DNA from: JAPXRI01 sp033813635
GTDB lineage: Bacteria > Bacillota > Clostridia > Oscillospirales > QAMX01
Direction: 5' to 3'
NCBI GenBank assembly: GCA_033813635.1
Contig: JAPXRI010000012.1
Span: forward strand, 3,292 to 67,291
Length of the DNA stretch: 64,000 bases
Below the pieces are notes generated by a model that saw only the letters and a program-made list of their open reading frames with translations, was not told where the DNA came from and did not search any database. Below are positions 40,283 to 48,252 of the stretch, piece after piece (position 1 is the stretch's first letter; every line of letters starts with the position of its first letter). Position numbers and translations under genes: made by a program.

Positions 40283-41617
40283 ATGGCGGAAAAAATTGGC
40301 CTTGTTTCACTCGGGTGCTCGAAAAACCTCGTGGACAGCGAGCAAATGCTCTACCTGTTGGACGAGGCCGGATTTGAGCTGACGACGGATCTGGACGAGG
40401 CCGACGGCGTTATCGTCAACACCTGCGGTTTTATCGATGAGGCCAAGCAGGAAGCGATTGACAATATCTTAGAGCTCTGCGAAATCAAAAACGAAAAGGA
40501 CAGCCGCCTGCGCGCAGTCATTGTGACGGGCTGCCTGCCCGAACGCTACCGGGAAGAAATCTACACGGAAATCCCCGAGGTGGACGCGGTCCTCGGCTGC
40601 AGCGCCCTCAGCGAGATCGTCGCCGCAGTCCGGGGCGCTCTCGACGGGACAAAGCCGATGCTCTTCGGAGAGAAGAACGCGCCGGCTACGGAGATCGGGC
40701 GCGTCCCGACAACGCCGCCGTTTTACGCCTACGTTAAGATCAGCGAGGGCTGCAACAACGACTGCGCCTACTGCACGATACCGTCGATCCGGGGAACGCT
40801 TAGGAGCCGAAAGGAAGAGGATATTGTCTCGGAGTGCCGCGCACTCGCGGAGGGCGGAGCGAAAGAGCTCTTAATCATCGCCCAGGACATCACGAAATAC
40901 GGGCTCGACCTGTACGGCGAGCCGAGGCTTGTCCCGCTTCTGAAAAAGCTGTGCGAAATCGACGGCGTCTCATGGATCAGGCTGCACTACGCCAACCCGG
41001 ACGGCGTGACGGACGAGTTTTTGGAGCTTATCGCCTCCGAGGAGAAAATTTTAAAATATCTCGACATCCCGATTCAGCATATCAGCGATAGTGTTTTGCG
41101 TAAAATGAACAGGCACTACGACGGCGCGTTTGTCAGGGAGCTCTTTAAGAAGATAAGGAAAAAATTGCCGGACGCGGTCATCAGGACCTCGATCATCGTC
41201 GGACACCCGGGCGAGGGGGAACAGGAATTCTCCGAGCTCTGCGAGTTTCTCCGCGAGACGGAGATTGAGCGGGCCGGCGTATTCACGTTTTCACCGCAGG
41301 AGAACACACCATCGGCGGCGATGGAGGGTGCGGTCCCGGACGAGATAAAAGCCGAGAGGGCCGATAAGGTGCGCGAAATACAGTACGACATTATGGACCG
41401 ATATGGGAGAAAACAGATCGGCAAAACAATTACTCTTTTATGCGAGGACTTCGATCGGATCGCGGAGATTTGGTACGGGAGAAGCGCTGCCGACTCGCCG
41501 GATGTGGACGGCAAGGTGTTTTTCCGCGCGGAATCCGGTAAAGTAAAGCCGGGGGACTTCGTCGACGTTAAAATCGACGAGCTGGTGGACGGCGATCTGC
41601 TCGGGCACGCGCTCTGA
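40283..41617 (+). CDS. rimO: Ribosomal protein S12 methylthiotransferase RimO
   Basis: A 444-residue radical SAM methylthiotransferase that modifies an aspartate of ribosomal protein S12. The N-terminal domain opens IGLVSLGCSKNLVDSEQM, with cluster cysteines also in NTCGF and TGCLPERY. The radical SAM CxxxCxxC is CNNDCAYC, and a C-terminal TRAM domain follows (LLCEDFDRIAEIWYGR). ATG 40283 is preferred to the upstream in-frame start at 40217, whose extra 22 residues do not resemble the family. Confidence 0.95.
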   Translation: MAEKIGLVSLGCSKNLVDSEQMLYLLDEAGFELTTDLDEADGVIVNTCGFIDEAKQEAIDNILELCEIKNEKDSRLRAVIVTGCLPERYREEIYTEIPEVDAVLGCSALSEIVAAVRGALDGTKPMLFGEKNAPATEIGRVPTTPPFYAYVKISEGCNNDCAYCTIPSIRGTLRSRKEEDIVSECRALAEGGAKELLIIAQDITKYGLDLYGEPRLVPLLKKLCEIDGVSWIRLHYANPDGVTDEFLELIASEEKILKYLDIPIQHISDSVLRKMNRHYDGAFVRELFKKIRKKLPDAVIRTSIIVGHPGEGEQEFSELCEFLRETEIERAGVFTFSPQENTPSAAMEGAVPDEIKAERADKVREIQYDIMDRYGRKQIGKTITLLCEDFDRIAEIWYGRSAADSPDVDGKVFFRAESGKVKPGDFVDVKIDELVDGDLLGHAL

Positions 41618-41657
41618 TATATCAAATCTTGGGCTTTTTATCAAATGGGGGATAGTC

Positions 41658-42221
41658 ATGACGGCGGCAAACATCATAACGGTCGTACGCCTCGCGCTGA
41701 TACCGTTTTTTGTGTATTTCGCAATGGGCGACAGCAAGCTCTCTCTTTTCATCGCGGCCCTGATTTTCGCGATTGCTTCAATAACGGACAAGCTCGACGG
41801 GTACATAGCCAAAAAATATAACCAGATAACGGATCTTGGCAAGATCATGGACCCGCTCGCTGATAAGCTGCTTGTGTTTTCGGCGCTTGTTATCTTTGTG
41901 AGCGATGGACTGATGAACCCGATCGCCCTTTTGCTGATTCTCGCGAGGGAGCTGACGATTACGTCGATCCGCGTCGTTGTGGCCTCCGGCGGCAAGGTCG
42001 TCGGAGCAGCGTTTTCCGGCAAGCTGAAAACAGCCGTTTCGATCGCCGCGATTCTGATTATTCTCGTTCTGCCGCTGCTGCCGGTTATCAGGATTGACCT
42101 TCTGCTGCCCCATAACGCGCTTATTTCGAACGTTCTCTGCTGGATTACCGCGGCGGTCACCGTGATCTCCGGAATCGACTACTGTATGCACAGTCTGTCG
42201 CTCAAGGGAATAAAGAAATAA
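41658..42221 (+). CDS. pgsA: CDP-diacylglycerol-glycerol-3-phosphate 3-phosphatidyltransferase
   Basis: A 187-residue membrane enzyme making phosphatidylglycerol phosphate. The CDP-alcohol phosphotransferase motif is DGYIAKKYNQITDLGKIMDP followed by LAD; all four catalytic Asp are present, with Lys in place of the usual Arg after DGxxA. There are about five membrane helices. GGGGGA precedes the ATG. It lies in the common rimO-pgsA order. Confidence 0.94.
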   Translation: MTAANIITVVRLALIPFFVYFAMGDSKLSLFIAALIFAIASITDKLDGYIAKKYNQITDLGKIMDPLADKLLVFSALVIFVSDGLMNPIALLLILARELTITSIRVVVASGGKVVGAAFSGKLKTAVSIAAILIILVLPLLPVIRIDLLLPHNALISNVLCWITAAVTVISGIDYCMHSLSLKGIKK

Positions 42222-42259
42222 TAAATAAGTCTTACGATTTAACGAGGGGTTAGTTTTTT

Positions 42260-43666
42260 ATGTCTCAGATCAAGCTTTACAATACCTTGACAAGGCAGAA
42301 AGAGGTGTTTAAGCCCCAGGGAGATACCGCGCTGATCTACGGGTGCGGCCCTACGGTTTACAACCTTTTCCATATAGGCAACGCGCGCATGTTCGTCGTT
42401 TTTGACGTGCTCCGCCGCTATCTCGAATACCGGGGGATAAAGGTGAAATACGTCCAGAATTTTACCGACGTCGACGATAAGATCATTAAAAAAGCCAACG
42501 AGGAGGGGAAAACCTCTTCGGAAATCGCCGAGCGCTACATCGCGGAGTATTTCAAAGACGCGGACGCGCTGAACATACGCAGGGCGGACGTTCATCCCCG
42601 CGCAACGGAGAACATCCGGCAGATGATCGAGCTTATAGAAACGCTGATAGAAAAAGGGCATGCCTACGCCGTCGGCGGAGACGTCTACTTCAGGACGAGA
42701 AGCTTTCCCGAGTACGGGAAGCTTTCGCACCAGTCGATCGACGACCTGGAGTCCGGCGCGAGGATTGATGTGGACGAGCGCAAGGAGGATCCGCTGGATT
42801 TTGCGCTGTGGAAAGCCGCGAAGCCCGGCGAGCCGAGCTGGCAGTCGCCCTGGGGCGAGGGCAGGCCGGGCTGGCACATCGAGTGCTCGGTGATGGCGAG
42901 CACCTACCTCGGGAAAACGATCGATATCCACGGCGGCGGACAGGACCTTGCATTTCCGCACCATGAAAACGAGATAGCGCAGAGCGAGGCGGCGAACGGC
43001 TGCGCGTTTTCGCGCTTCTGGCTGCACAACGGGTATATCAACGTCGACAACAAAAAGATGTCGAAATCCCTTGGCAATTTCTTTATGACCCGGGATGCGG
43101 CGGAGGTTTACGGGTATGAGGCGATACGTTTCTTCATTGTGTCGGCGCACTACAGAAGCCCGATAAACTATACCCCCGAGGTGATGAAAGCCGCGAAGGC
43201 CTCGATTGAGCGGATCAAGATCTGCCGCGAGAACATAAACTTTCTGATGAAGTCCGGGCTCCCGGAGGAAAATCCGGAGGACTGCGCCATGATATCGGAG
43301 CTTCGCGGTTTCAGGGAGCGCTTTATCGAAGTAATGGACGACGACCTGAACACCGCGGACGGCGTGGCGGTAATATTTGACCTCGTAAGAAAGATCAACA
43401 CGCTGTGCGCCCAGGGAGAGCCCCCCTCTAAAAGGTTTTTGAAAGCTGCCGGGGACCTGCTCGACGAGCTATGCGGAGTTCTCGGCATCAGGACAACCGC
43501 GGATAACGGCAGGGAAGACGAGGAAATAAAAGCCCTTGTGGAGAAGCGGAACGCGGCGAGAAAAGCCCGCGACTTCAAGACGGCGGACGAGATACGCGAC
43601 CGGCTAAAGGCGATGGGCATAACCCTCGAGGACACGCCCTCCGGCGTGAAGATCGTTAGAAAATAA
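42260..43666 (+). CDS. cysS: Cysteine-tRNA ligase
   Basis: A 468-residue class I synthetase. It shows CGPTVYNLFHIGNARMF, with the first zinc ligand Cys and the HIGN motif, then WHIECSVMA with a second zinc Cys, GGGQDLAFPHHENEIAQSEA with His ligands, and KKMSKSLGN. Length and all motifs are normal. GAGGGG precedes the ATG. Confidence 0.97.
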   Translation: MSQIKLYNTLTRQKEVFKPQGDTALIYGCGPTVYNLFHIGNARMFVVFDVLRRYLEYRGIKVKYVQNFTDVDDKIIKKANEEGKTSSEIAERYIAEYFKDADALNIRRADVHPRATENIRQMIELIETLIEKGHAYAVGGDVYFRTRSFPEYGKLSHQSIDDLESGARIDVDERKEDPLDFALWKAAKPGEPSWQSPWGEGRPGWHIECSVMASTYLGKTIDIHGGGQDLAFPHHENEIAQSEAANGCAFSRFWLHNGYINVDNKKMSKSLGNFFMTRDAAEVYGYEAIRFFIVSAHYRSPINYTPEVMKAAKASIERIKICRENINFLMKSGLPEENPEDCAMISELRGFRERFIEVMDDDLNTADGVAVIFDLVRKINTLCAQGEPPSKRFLKAAGDLLDELCGVLGIRTTADNGREDEEIKALVEKRNAARKARDFKTADEIRDRLKAMGITLEDTPSGVKIVRK

Positions 43667-43670
43667 AAAG

Positions 43671-43701
43671 AACGGGAAGCGGTTCAAAACCGCTTCCCGT
43701 T
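43671..43701. terminator. Bidirectional terminator between cysS and yitT-like gene
   Basis: A 14-bp perfect stem (43671-43684 with 43688-43701) with a 3-base loop. The T-rich tail is stronger on the minus strand, so it serves both convergent genes. Confidence 0.9.
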
Positions 43702-43707
43702 TACCTT

Positions 43708-44595
43708 TTACATGTCCAGCCGCTTGAAGCCCTCGCCCATGACCTCCTTGGCCTCGCTCACGATCACGAATGCGCCGGGGTCGTTGAGCTTGACGATTCT
43801 TTTAAGGCGGGAGAGCTGTCTGCGCCCGATCGCGCAGATCAACACGTTCTGCGGGGCGCCGGTATAGCCGCCCCTGCCGTTCATAACCGTAAGGCCGCGG
43901 TCCAGATCTTGCATCAGCGCAAGCGACACGGGCTCCGGTTTTTGGGTCACAATGAAAACGAGAGAGGCTATGTTCGCACCATACAGCACGCTGTCGAGCG
44001 CGACGGAGGCGGCGTACATCGCGACAAAGGTGTAGAGCGCGGCGGAGATATCGCGGAAAATCGCGGCGCCGGTCAGGATAATAACCAGGTCGGTGATTAG
44101 GATGATGCGGCCGACGGAGATGCTCTCGACATGCTTGTTGAACAGTAGCGCGAGAATATCCGAACCGCCGGTGCTGCCGCCGACGGCGATTGACATCCCG
44201 AGCCCGACGCCGGCGATCGCGCCGCCGAGCGCGGCGGAAAGCAGGTGGTCGCTGTAAAGCGCGGGTATCTCTGGGATTATAAGGGAAAAAAAGTCGATGA
44301 GCAGAGAGGATGACACGACGCCGACGATGGATAATATAAAAAACTCTCTGCCCATTTTTCTATAACCGAGAAAGAAAAGCGGTATATTCGTCACAATCAT
44401 CACGACGCCGACGGGAATACTAAACAGCCGGTTCAGAATCAGGGCGATGCCGGTCGCGCCGCCGGACATCAGCTTGGCCGGGACATAGAAGCAGCTCACC
44501 GCGACGGCGTAGATCGCCGCGCCTAAGACGACGAGAAGGGCGTGCAGAAGGAGATTTTTAAGCCCGAATTTGCCCGAACGGAACTTGAGATTCAT
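43708..44595 (-). CDS. YitT-family membrane protein (DUF161/DUF2179)
   Basis: A 295-residue protein with five to six membrane helices (paired motif GGATGIALI and GGSTGGSDILALL, the duplicated DUF161 signature). A C-terminal soluble DUF2179 domain follows (VMNGRGGYTGAPQNVLICAI). Function in the family is poorly defined; transport of a small solute is suspected. ATG 44595 with AAGGAGG 9 bases upstream is preferred to the start at 44628, which would overlap the tRNA promoter. Confidence 0.9.
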   Translation of the reverse strand: MNLKFRSGKFGLKNLLLHALLVVLGAAIYAVAVSCFYVPAKLMSGGATGIALILNRLFSIPVGVVMIVTNIPLFFLGYRKMGREFFILSIVGVVSSSLLIDFFSLIIPEIPALYSDHLLSAALGGAIAGVGLGMSIAVGGSTGGSDILALLFNKHVESISVGRIILITDLVIILTGAAIFRDISAALYTFVAMYAASVALDSVLYGANIASLVFIVTQKPEPVSLALMQDLDRGLTVMNGRGGYTGAPQNVLICAIGRRQLSRLKRIVKLNDPGAFVIVSEAKEVMGEGFKRLDM

Positions 44596-44621
44596 TACCG
44601 GCTTCCTCCTTGAAATTAAGG

Positions 44622-44650
44622 TTGACAAAACGTCCGCTTTATATTAAAAT
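44622..44650 (+). promoter_or_regulatory. Promoter of tRNA-Arg (and tadA)
   Basis: Perfect TTGACA, 17 bases, TAAAAT, ending 26 bases before the tRNA. Confidence 0.75.
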
Positions 44651-44676
44651 AATACGGTACGATATTTTCATAATAT

Positions 44677-44753
44677 GCGCCCGTAGCTCAGCAGGATAGA
44701 GCGGCCGCCTCCTAAGCGGCAGGTCGTGCGTTCGAATCGCGTCGGGCGTGCCA
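44677..44753 (+). tRNA. tRNA-Arg (anticodon CCU)
   Basis: A 77-base cloverleaf. The acceptor arms are GCGCCCG and CGGGCGT with a G-U pair at position 1-72. D arm GCTC/GAGC, anticodon stem GCCGC/GCGGC around the loop CTCCTAA (anticodon CCT), and T loop TTCGAAT are all present. Discriminator G and an encoded CCA end it. It reads AGG arginine codons. Confidence 0.95.
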
Positions 44754-44755
44754 GC

Positions 44756-44786
44756 GTGCCTTTTCGGTATGTTTCCGAAAAGGCAC
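44756..44786 (+). other. Hairpin between tRNA-Arg and tadA
   Basis: A 12-bp perfect stem (44756-44767 with 44775-44786) with a 7-base loop and no T run. It starts 2 bases after the tRNA CCA, so it is more likely a processing or attenuation element than a full terminator. Confidence 0.55.
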
Positions 44787-44814
44787 AAATCTTATAGGAA
44801 AGGCGGCGAGACAT

Positions 44815-45276
44815 ATGGAAAAAGACGCGCATAGCGGTTATATGAGAGCGGCGCTGAAGTACGCCCGCCGCGCCGCAAAGCTCGGCGAGGTTCCCGTCGG
44901 CTGCGTGATTGTCCGGAACGGAGAAATCGTATCCTACGGGTACAACAGGCGGGAACGGGATAAAAACGCGCTGCGCCACGCCGAAATAATAGCGGTGGAC
45001 AGAGCCTGCCGCCGCCTCGGCGGGTGGCGGCTCTGGGAGTGCGAGATGTATGTCACACTGGAGCCCTGTCCGATGTGCGCCGGCGCGATACTCAACGCGC
45101 GCATCAGAACCGTTTATTACGGCGCGTCGGATCCGAAGGCCGGGGCGCTCGGGAGCGTTTTCAACCTGTTTGAGCTGCCGCTGAACCATAGACCCGAAAT
45201 CGTCCGGGGAGTTCTGGAAAACGAGTGTTCGACGCTTATAAAGGAATTTTTTATAAAGCTGAGGAATAAGGCTTAG
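44815..45276 (+). CDS. tadA: tRNA-specific adenosine deaminase
   Basis: A 153-residue zinc deaminase. The active-site HAEIIAV gives the zinc His and catalytic Glu, and PCPMCAGAI gives the two zinc Cys. It converts A34 to inosine in tRNA-Arg(ACG), needed to read CGN codons. The TadA-typical start (YMRAALKYARRAAKLGEVPVG) supports this over a free nucleoside deaminase. It lies 61 bases after tRNA-Arg(CCU) with no promoter seen between, so read-through is likely. Its stop overlaps that of the convergent HAD gene by 4 bases. Confidence 0.93.
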   Translation: MEKDAHSGYMRAALKYARRAAKLGEVPVGCVIVRNGEIVSYGYNRRERDKNALRHAEIIAVDRACRRLGGWRLWECEMYVTLEPCPMCAGAILNARIRTVYYGASDPKAGALGSVFNLFELPLNHRPEIVRGVLENECSTLIKEFFIKLRNKA

Positions 45277-46097
45277 GAGTTTTCGAGGAGCCATTTTACT
45301 ACGCCGTCCTCGGTGTTTCTGCCGATGATCTCGTCCGCGTAGGGCAGGAGCCCGGGTGCCGCGTTGCCTACGGCGAGACCTGTGTCCGCCTCCGCGAGCA
45401 GCTGTGCGTCGTTTATATTATCACCGAAAGCCACGATTTTATCTGCGCCGATCTTTTCTGCGAGTTTTCTGACCGCTTTTGCCTTCGATGTGCCTGCGGG
45501 ATAGGACTCGAGCACCACAATACCGGGAAAATCCACCTCGTTGTACATGACTGTGTCAACGGAGGTTATTTTTTTATACCGGTCGAAAAACTCGGCGCAC
45601 ACCTCTCCGGGACCAAGCGCCGCAGCGCAGACGACGGTGCGGTTTTCCGCTTCGCCATAATCGGATACCCGTGTGAAAACCTTATAGGGGGAGCCGCTTC
45701 GCGAGGTTATAAATGCGCGTGTAAACTCGCGCCCGTCGTCCCGGTAAAAGATGTTCAGCGCGCCGCCGGAGTAGGTGTAGAGAAAGGTTGCCGCCGGGTT
45801 TTGATTCGCCAGGGCAACCGTCTGCTCCGCCGCATCCCGCGGGAACACCGAGACATCATAAAAGCGCCTTTCCGAAATCGAAAACGAAACGGCGCCGTTC
45901 ATCATAATGCAGGGCAGGCGAATATCGAGCCCGTCAAGGATGCGGGTCACGGTGGCCGGCGTCCTCGCGGTGGCAATGGTAAAATTAAGGCCTTTTTCCA
46001 GAAGCTCCGTCAGGACTTTGAAGGAATAAGTCGAAATCGCGGCTCCGGGCTGCAGCAGGGTTCCGTCAAGGTCCGCCGCGTATAAAATCTTAGACAT
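45273..46097 (-). CDS. Cof-type HAD-IIB phosphatase
   Basis: A 274-residue haloacid dehalogenase-type hydrolase. Motif I is AADLDGTLLQPG with the nucleophile Asp, motif II is the Thr in TIATARTPATV, and motifs III and IV are the Lys region and IVAFGDNINDAQLL. The IIB cap lies between. Such enzymes dephosphorylate sugar phosphates or cofactors such as FMN; substrate unknown. Its ATG directly follows the stop codon of the upstream membrane-protein gene, so the two are coupled. Confidence 0.9.
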   Translation of the reverse strand: MSKILYAADLDGTLLQPGAAISTYSFKVLTELLEKGLNFTIATARTPATVTRILDGLDIRLPCIMMNGAVSFSISERRFYDVSVFPRDAAEQTVALANQNPAATFLYTYSGGALNIFYRDDGREFTRAFITSRSGSPYKVFTRVSDYGEAENRTVVCAAALGPGEVCAEFFDRYKKITSVDTVMYNEVDFPGIVVLESYPAGTSKAKAVRKLAEKIGADKIVAFGDNINDAQLLAEADTGLAVGNAAPGLLPYADEIIGRNTEDGVVKWLLENS

Positions 46098-46607
46098 CTA
46101 TTTTCTCCTCGAAATCCGGAGCTTGTAGAGAACGATCAGCTTTGAAAAGCCGAAATCATACAATAAAAACACGATGTTGGCCGCGATGATAAATATCAGG
46201 TATGCCAGCGGGATATCGGGCAGCACCGGCAGCGTTGAGAAGGAGCGGACGAGAAGGTACAAAACAGCCAGAGCCGCGTTGAAGTAAAGGATTTTTACCG
46301 CGTATTCCGTAACCGCTTTTCGTCTGGCCTCGGCCCAGGCTTTGAAAATCGGATAAAACCCGAATATCAGAATGTACAGAAAGACAAGGGATTTGTCCGG
46401 CACAATGACGAGGGATACCGCGCCGACTGTGAAATAGCATAAAAGCGCGTATTTGAGACCGCACTCGATGAACGCAGCCGCGACAAACAGCCCCGCGATC
46501 GCGGCGAAGGTGACGGACAGCGTCGGCAGATAGGCGGAGACAAACATGAACGCGGCGGAAGCTGCGGCCATGATCGACGCAAAGGTCAGTTTCTTAGTCG
46601 GTTTCAT
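46098..46607 (-). CDS. Hypothetical five-helix membrane protein
   Basis: A 169-residue hydrophobic protein with about five membrane helices, a basic N-terminus (MKPTKKLTF) and a basic C-terminus (LRISRRK). The phrase FLYILIFGFYPIFKA is seen in an uncharacterised Clostridia family. It lies between a DnaJ-like gene and a HAD phosphatase, all within a few bases of each other, so it is part of one operon. No function is assigned. Confidence 0.8.
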   Translation of the reverse strand: MKPTKKLTFASIMAAASAAFMFVSAYLPTLSVTFAAIAGLFVAAAFIECGLKYALLCYFTVGAVSLVIVPDKSLVFLYILIFGFYPIFKAWAEARRKAVTEYAVKILYFNAALAVLYLLVRSFSTLPVLPDIPLAYLIFIIAANIVFLLYDFGFSKLIVLYKLRISRRK

Positions 46608-46613
46608 AGGGGT

Positions 46614-47237
46614 TTAGCAGCATGGGATCAGGTCGCCGCCCATGCTCTCGCAGCAGCAGTCCGCGCAGATAAGCGAGGAACAGCAATCGCACGGGGAAAC
46701 GCCTCCGTCGTAATAATCGCCGCGGTTGCGGTAAACGTCCCTCTGCTGGGCCATGCGGTTGTACGCGGCGGCGTATTCGGGGTTGCCGGGATCCATCGAG
46801 GTCGCCTGCCTGAAGCAGTCCCGCGCCTGATCCATCCAGCCGCGGCGGTAATAGATGCTGCCCATCAGAAAATACCACTCGGCGTCTCTGTCGCTTATCT
46901 GCATTAAAAGCTCTTCGGCCTTATCCAGGTTGCCGTAGCTGATGTTATTCCTGATCACCGCGTATGACGGGTTTCCGCCCCCGGAGCCTGAGTACTGGCC
47001 GGAGCTGTTATTCGGCGCGGAGCTGTCGTATGAGGAGCCGGACTCGGAGCCGTGGCGCATATTCATGATTGTGTCGTAGGCGGAGTTGATCTCCTTCATT
47101 TTTTCCGCGGCGAGGTCCGCGATTGGGTTGTTTACGTAATTGTCGGGGTGGTATTTCTTGGCGAGCGTCCGGTATGCCTGCTTAACCTGTTCGTCGCTTG
47201 CGTTGGGGCTGACTCCGAGCACCTTGTAAGGGTCCAT
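46614..47237 (-). CDS. J-domain protein with a cysteine-rich C-terminal tail
   Basis: A 207-residue protein. Residues 1-65 form a J-domain with the HPD motif at 30-32 (KKYHPDNY), so it can stimulate an Hsp70. A Gly/Ser/Asn-rich linker (about 66-90) is followed by a helical, TPR-like part with WYFLMGSIYYRRGWMDQARD. The last 25 residues are cysteine-rich (CDCCSSLICADCCC and a final CC), which suggests metal binding or membrane association. It is not a full DnaJ because it has no zinc-finger repeat domain. GGAG precedes ATG 47237. Confidence 0.88.
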   Translation of the reverse strand: MDPYKVLGVSPNASDEQVKQAYRTLAKKYHPDNYVNNPIADLAAEKMKEINSAYDTIMNMRHGSESGSSYDSSAPNNSSGQYSGSGGGNPSYAVIRNNISYGNLDKAEELLMQISDRDAEWYFLMGSIYYRRGWMDQARDCFRQATSMDPGNPEYAAAYNRMAQQRDVYRNRGDYYDGGVSPCDCCSSLICADCCCESMGGDLIPCC

Positions 47238-47284
47238 TGCATTATCTCCGTTCGGAAGGTTTTAGATTGAATTCGAGATGCCTT

Positions 47285-48163
47285 TTATACTTTTTTTCTC
47301 TTTTTGCTCCGGTTTCCGGATATGACCTCGCTTAAAACGCCGCGCATGCCGAGGTAGACGATGTTGTCGACAACGGGGGTATACGGGCTCGCATCGAGGA
47401 GATCAAAAGCCGAGGCGGCGGAGGCAAGGGACATCTCGATTGTTTCCGACACCTCTTTTTTTATGTTATCCGGGAGCTTGCCGTCCGAAATGCCGTATTT
47501 TACGGCAATCGGATTAAAGTTTTTCCGGGAACAGTCTTTTTCGTAATCGTCGACGGCGTCAAGCAGATAGACCGCCCTGCCGATATGGTAGAATAGCTCG
47601 CGCGTTATGCGCCGGTGCTTTTTGTCGTCCCAGAGCGCCGAGAAACCTGCGGTGATGTTTGCGAAAAAATCGGCGCACATATCGAGTATCTTATTTCTGT
47701 CCGTGGGCTCGGAACGCTCCGCCTCCGAGAGGGCGGCGAGGTTCCGTTCCGTCAGCGCCGCGAAATCTGGGAACTCGGCCGAGGCTTTTTTAAACCTGCG
47801 GGACAGATAGAGTTTAATGAAAAAGCCCGGAATTTTTTTAAAAAAGCCGCCGTCGGCGATAATGTCCAGCGCTTTATGGTAGGCCAGGATCACAGTCAAC
47901 GCCGCTACCTTGCCCAGCGCGGGGTCGCCGCAGACGACGCGCTTTTTCCGAAAAGGGCTTATGGGACAGCGCTTGAAGCAGCACGCGGCGGAATCGCCGA
48001 TCAGAAGGAGAGCGGGCAGAGTCATGTCGTAGCTGACCGCGAAACGGGAGAGGATTCCGTACTTATCCCGCAGCGCATGGCAGAGGCCGCAGTAGACGGA
48101 CTTGTATTTTTCGTAATCCTTGATCTTCAGCTCCGGTTTGCATGGCCGAACGTAACCGTACAT
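47285..48163 (-). CDS. DUF5685-family protein
   Basis: A 292-residue mostly helical soluble protein starting MYGYVRPCKPELKIKDYEKY, with the conserved YCGLCHALRDKYG and CCFKRCPISPF cysteine motifs. This is an uncharacterised clostridial family often found beside J-domain genes. Conserved YLLDAVDDYEKDC and MGMRG-like motifs suggest a diphosphate-binding helical fold, but that is only a guess. GGAGACAGG precedes the ATG. It probably leads the four-gene operon down to the HAD phosphatase. Confidence 0.82.
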   Translation of the reverse strand: MYGYVRPCKPELKIKDYEKYKSVYCGLCHALRDKYGILSRFAVSYDMTLPALLLIGDSAACCFKRCPISPFRKKRVVCGDPALGKVAALTVILAYHKALDIIADGGFFKKIPGFFIKLYLSRRFKKASAEFPDFAALTERNLAALSEAERSEPTDRNKILDMCADFFANITAGFSALWDDKKHRRITRELFYHIGRAVYLLDAVDDYEKDCSRKNFNPIAVKYGISDGKLPDNIKKEVSETIEMSLASAASAFDLLDASPYTPVVDNIVYLGMRGVLSEVISGNRSKKRKKV

Positions 48164-48252
48164 TATCCTGTCTCCAGTTTTATTATTCTACTATGAAACA
48201 AACGAAATAACAATAGAAAACGCAAATATTTAACAAATAAGCGCGAAAAAAT

